Origin: Gammaproteobacteria bacterium
Lineage (GTDB): Bacteria > Pseudomonadota > Gammaproteobacteria > S012-40
Assembly: GCA_029879945.1 (NCBI GenBank)
Contig: JAOUPJ010000212.1
Span: 1 to 6,363, forward strand
Direction of reading: 5' to 3'
Length of the DNA stretch: 6,363 bases
Shown: positions 4,976 through 6,363 of the stretch, piece by piece
Position numbering within the stretch: position 1 is the stretch's first letter
How the letters are laid out: every line of letters begins with the position of its first letter
Notes under the pieces: model-generated
What the model was told of the DNA's origin: nothing
What the model saw: the letters and a program-made list of their open reading frames with translations, nothing else
Database searches by the model: none
Program-made: the position numbers and the translations under genes

Positions 4976-6363
4976 TTGAAGCGATTCTACTTTGCCTGGT
5001 TCATGGCCCTTTTTCTCATTGTATTAAACCAGCCTGCTCATGCCGCCATGGGTGTAGACATCAGTGTGCTGAACTCCATGACCCCGGCTGAACGGCAAAA
5101 GGCCTTGTCCCTGTTAGGCACGGCTTCCATGCCAACTCAAATCGGCAGACAAAACAATTCTTCCAATTTAAATCAGGTTCCAGTCGACGCAGGTGATCAG
5201 TTAGGGAATGCATTGGTCTCTGAAACAGATACCGCCCTTAAACCTAAAGACACAATCATTGTATTTTTTTTAGATGGCGAACAGGCAAAATTATGGGATA
5301 AGGAAAAATCCACCGCCATACTGGATCGCAGCAAGTGGGAGACCTTTACAACGCATTTAAGGCAACGAGGTGCCTCAGTCTTTATTCCGAAACAAATGCA
5401 ACAGCTCTATCAACTGGACGAACAAGGGGTGTTACACATACCCAGTCTGCAAAGTTTTCCCTTGGCAGGACTAAATGTGGAAGATGCGGCGGCACGCCTC
5501 AACGTAGACCCCATGTTGCAAGACTATCAAATCCGTATCAAACAGCTCCCTGTCAAACCATTAGGCCTGGATGCGATTAAACCGTTTGGCTACGAAATTT
5601 TCCAACACTCTGCGCGTGCACAAATGGACCCTGAATGGAACGTGCCAGTGCCCGCCTCATATGTGTTGGGGCCAGGAGATGTAGTGCATGTACAATTATT
5701 CGGTAAAGAGAATCAGGAGTACTATCTGGAAGTGAGTCGAGACGGGAATATTGCATTCCCGGGGGTAGGCTCAGTGCCCGTCGCAGGCATCAGTTTTAAG
5801 GAACTCAAAGAAGATATAAAAAGCCGGATCAAGAAACAATTTATCGGCGTTGCTGCCAATGTGTCACTCGGTGAGCTACGTTCAATCCATGTTTTTGTTT
5901 TGGGTGATGTAAAAAACCCGGGCTCGTATATCGTTTCCGGACTCTCCTCGATTACGCATGCCTTGCTCAAGGCCGGCGGCATCTCCGAATCGGGTTCGCT
6001 ACGGAACATTGAACTGAAACGAAACGGGAGAGCAGAAAAAAAACTGGATCTGTATGAACTACTCCTCAATGGCAGTACCCGCAACGATGCACGACTGGAG
6101 GCCGGGGATGTGGTCTATGTGCCGCCCATACAGCATACCGTTAGCGTAATCGGCGAGGTAAACAGGCCAGCAATTTATGAATTGAAAAATGGCGAAACGG
6201 TGGCAGAGTTGATTCGTTTGGCGGGTGGTACCACCAATACGGCCTATCGCAAAGAGGCGCGAATTGAACGCACAGAATCGGATACCCAACGTCATGTATT
6301 GAACGTGGATCTGGATAAGGACAAAGAGAATAGTATCAAGGTTAAAAATGGCGATGTAGTCAC
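4976..6363 (+). CDS. long OPX-type polysaccharide export protein with SLBB domains (Wza/WbfF-like), 3' end outside window
   Basis: The frame is open from TTG 4976 to the window edge: 462 codons with no stop. AAGGAG at 4962-4967 sits 8 nt upstream. TTG restores a proper signal peptide (MKRFYF, hydrophobic core, cleavage at AHA/A near residue 23); the later ATG at residue 10 would lose its basic part. The central export domain (Poly_export) runs about 229-310 with YVLGPGDVVHVQLFGKENQ and SRDGNIAFPGVG. A first SLBB domain follows (314-350, IHVFVLGDVKNPGSYIVSG, then AGGISESG) and a second at about 389-430 (VSVIGEVNRPAIYELKNG, then LAGGTT); a third may begin at the edge. Residues 88-175 resemble a diverged extra export domain, and IKPFGYEIF (201-209) is, from memory, typical of the long WbfF/OtnA group. 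Such proteins form the periplasm-to-outer-membrane conduit for capsule, O-antigen or exopolysaccharide. There is no cysteine in the visible part, so no Wza-style lipid anchor. Confidence 0.93.
   Translation, partial: MKRFYFAWFMALFLIVLNQPAHAAMGVDISVLNSMTPAERQKALSLLGTASMPTQIGRQNNSSNLNQVPVDAGDQLGNALVSETDTALKPKDTIIVFFLDGEQAKLWDKEKSTAILDRSKWETFTTHLRQRGASVFIPKQMQQLYQLDEQGVLHIPSLQSFPLAGLNVEDAAARLNVDPMLQDYQIRIKQLPVKPLGLDAIKPFGYEIFQHSARAQMDPEWNVPVPASYVLGPGDVVHVQLFGKENQEYYLEVSRDGNIAFPGVGSVPVAGISFKELKEDIKSRIKKQFIGVAANVSLGELRSIHVFVLGDVKNPGSYIVSGLSSITHALLKAGGISESGSLRNIELKRNGRAEKKLDLYELLLNGSTRNDARLEAGDVVYVPPIQHTVSVIGEVNRPAIYELKNGETVAELIRLAGGTTNTAYRKEARIERTESDTQRHVLNVDLDKDKENSIKVKNGDVV

Noticed and set aside
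5335..5580. Plus-strand 81-codon open frame
   Set aside because: It is in another frame of the OPX gene; the translation shows no recognisable family and the OPX frame is continuous through it.
5722..6084. Minus-strand 120-codon open frame
   Set aside because: It lies wholly inside the export and SLBB domains of the OPX gene, whose protein motifs are unmistakable; no ribosome binding site or family features on the minus strand.
1..6363. CRISPR arrays, tRNA/rRNA genes, insertion sequences, att sites
   Set aside because: No regular direct repeats, RNA-gene landmarks, transposase motifs or terminal inverted repeats were seen.

Overview
The window looks like a gammaproteobacterial chromosome segment with moderate GC, read entirely on the + strand. 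Ribosomal protein S1, IHF-beta, LapA, LapB and OMP decarboxylase are all recognisable from their protein sequence, and this order (rpsA-ihfB-lapA-lapB-pyrF) is a known gammaproteobacterial neighbourhood. A marine or oil-associated relative of the Oceanospirillales/Alteromonadales/Pseudomonadales is plausible, but I cannot name a genus from sequence alone.

Layout: (1) 1-488 is the 3' end of rpsA, followed by two consecutive hairpins (504-526, 555-579) that look like tandem terminators. (2) 595-1054 is a probable promoter region and ihfB, followed by a hairpin terminator at 1090-1121. (3) 1191-3367 is lapA-lapB-pyrF with gaps of 7 and 13 nt, a typical operon. LapA and LapB are the inner-membrane pair that links LPS supply to FtsH/LpxC turnover; PyrF makes UMP. 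(4) 3409-6363 starts a cell-surface polysaccharide module. It holds a Cys-free, Gly-rich, signal-peptide-bearing predicted outer-membrane beta-barrel of unknown family (516 aa), then 16 nt later the first 462 codons of a long Wza/WbfF-type polysaccharide export (OPX) protein that runs off the window.

Most interesting points: the 516-aa protein is an internal triplication with an exact 169-residue period, most visible in a GGG-rich motif. It sits directly before an OPX protein that has no cysteine and so cannot be a Wza-like lipoprotein, which suggests a barrel + OPX export pair. A near-consensus promoter (TTGACA, 16 nt, TAAACT) lies over the pyrF stop codon, and an 18-bp interrupted palindrome covers its -10 region, so the polysaccharide genes may be regulated separately from lapAB-pyrF. 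The OPX protein also carries a cryptic second copy of the export-domain fold at its N-terminus. Three of the six genes (lapA, the barrel and the OPX gene) appear to start with TTG.
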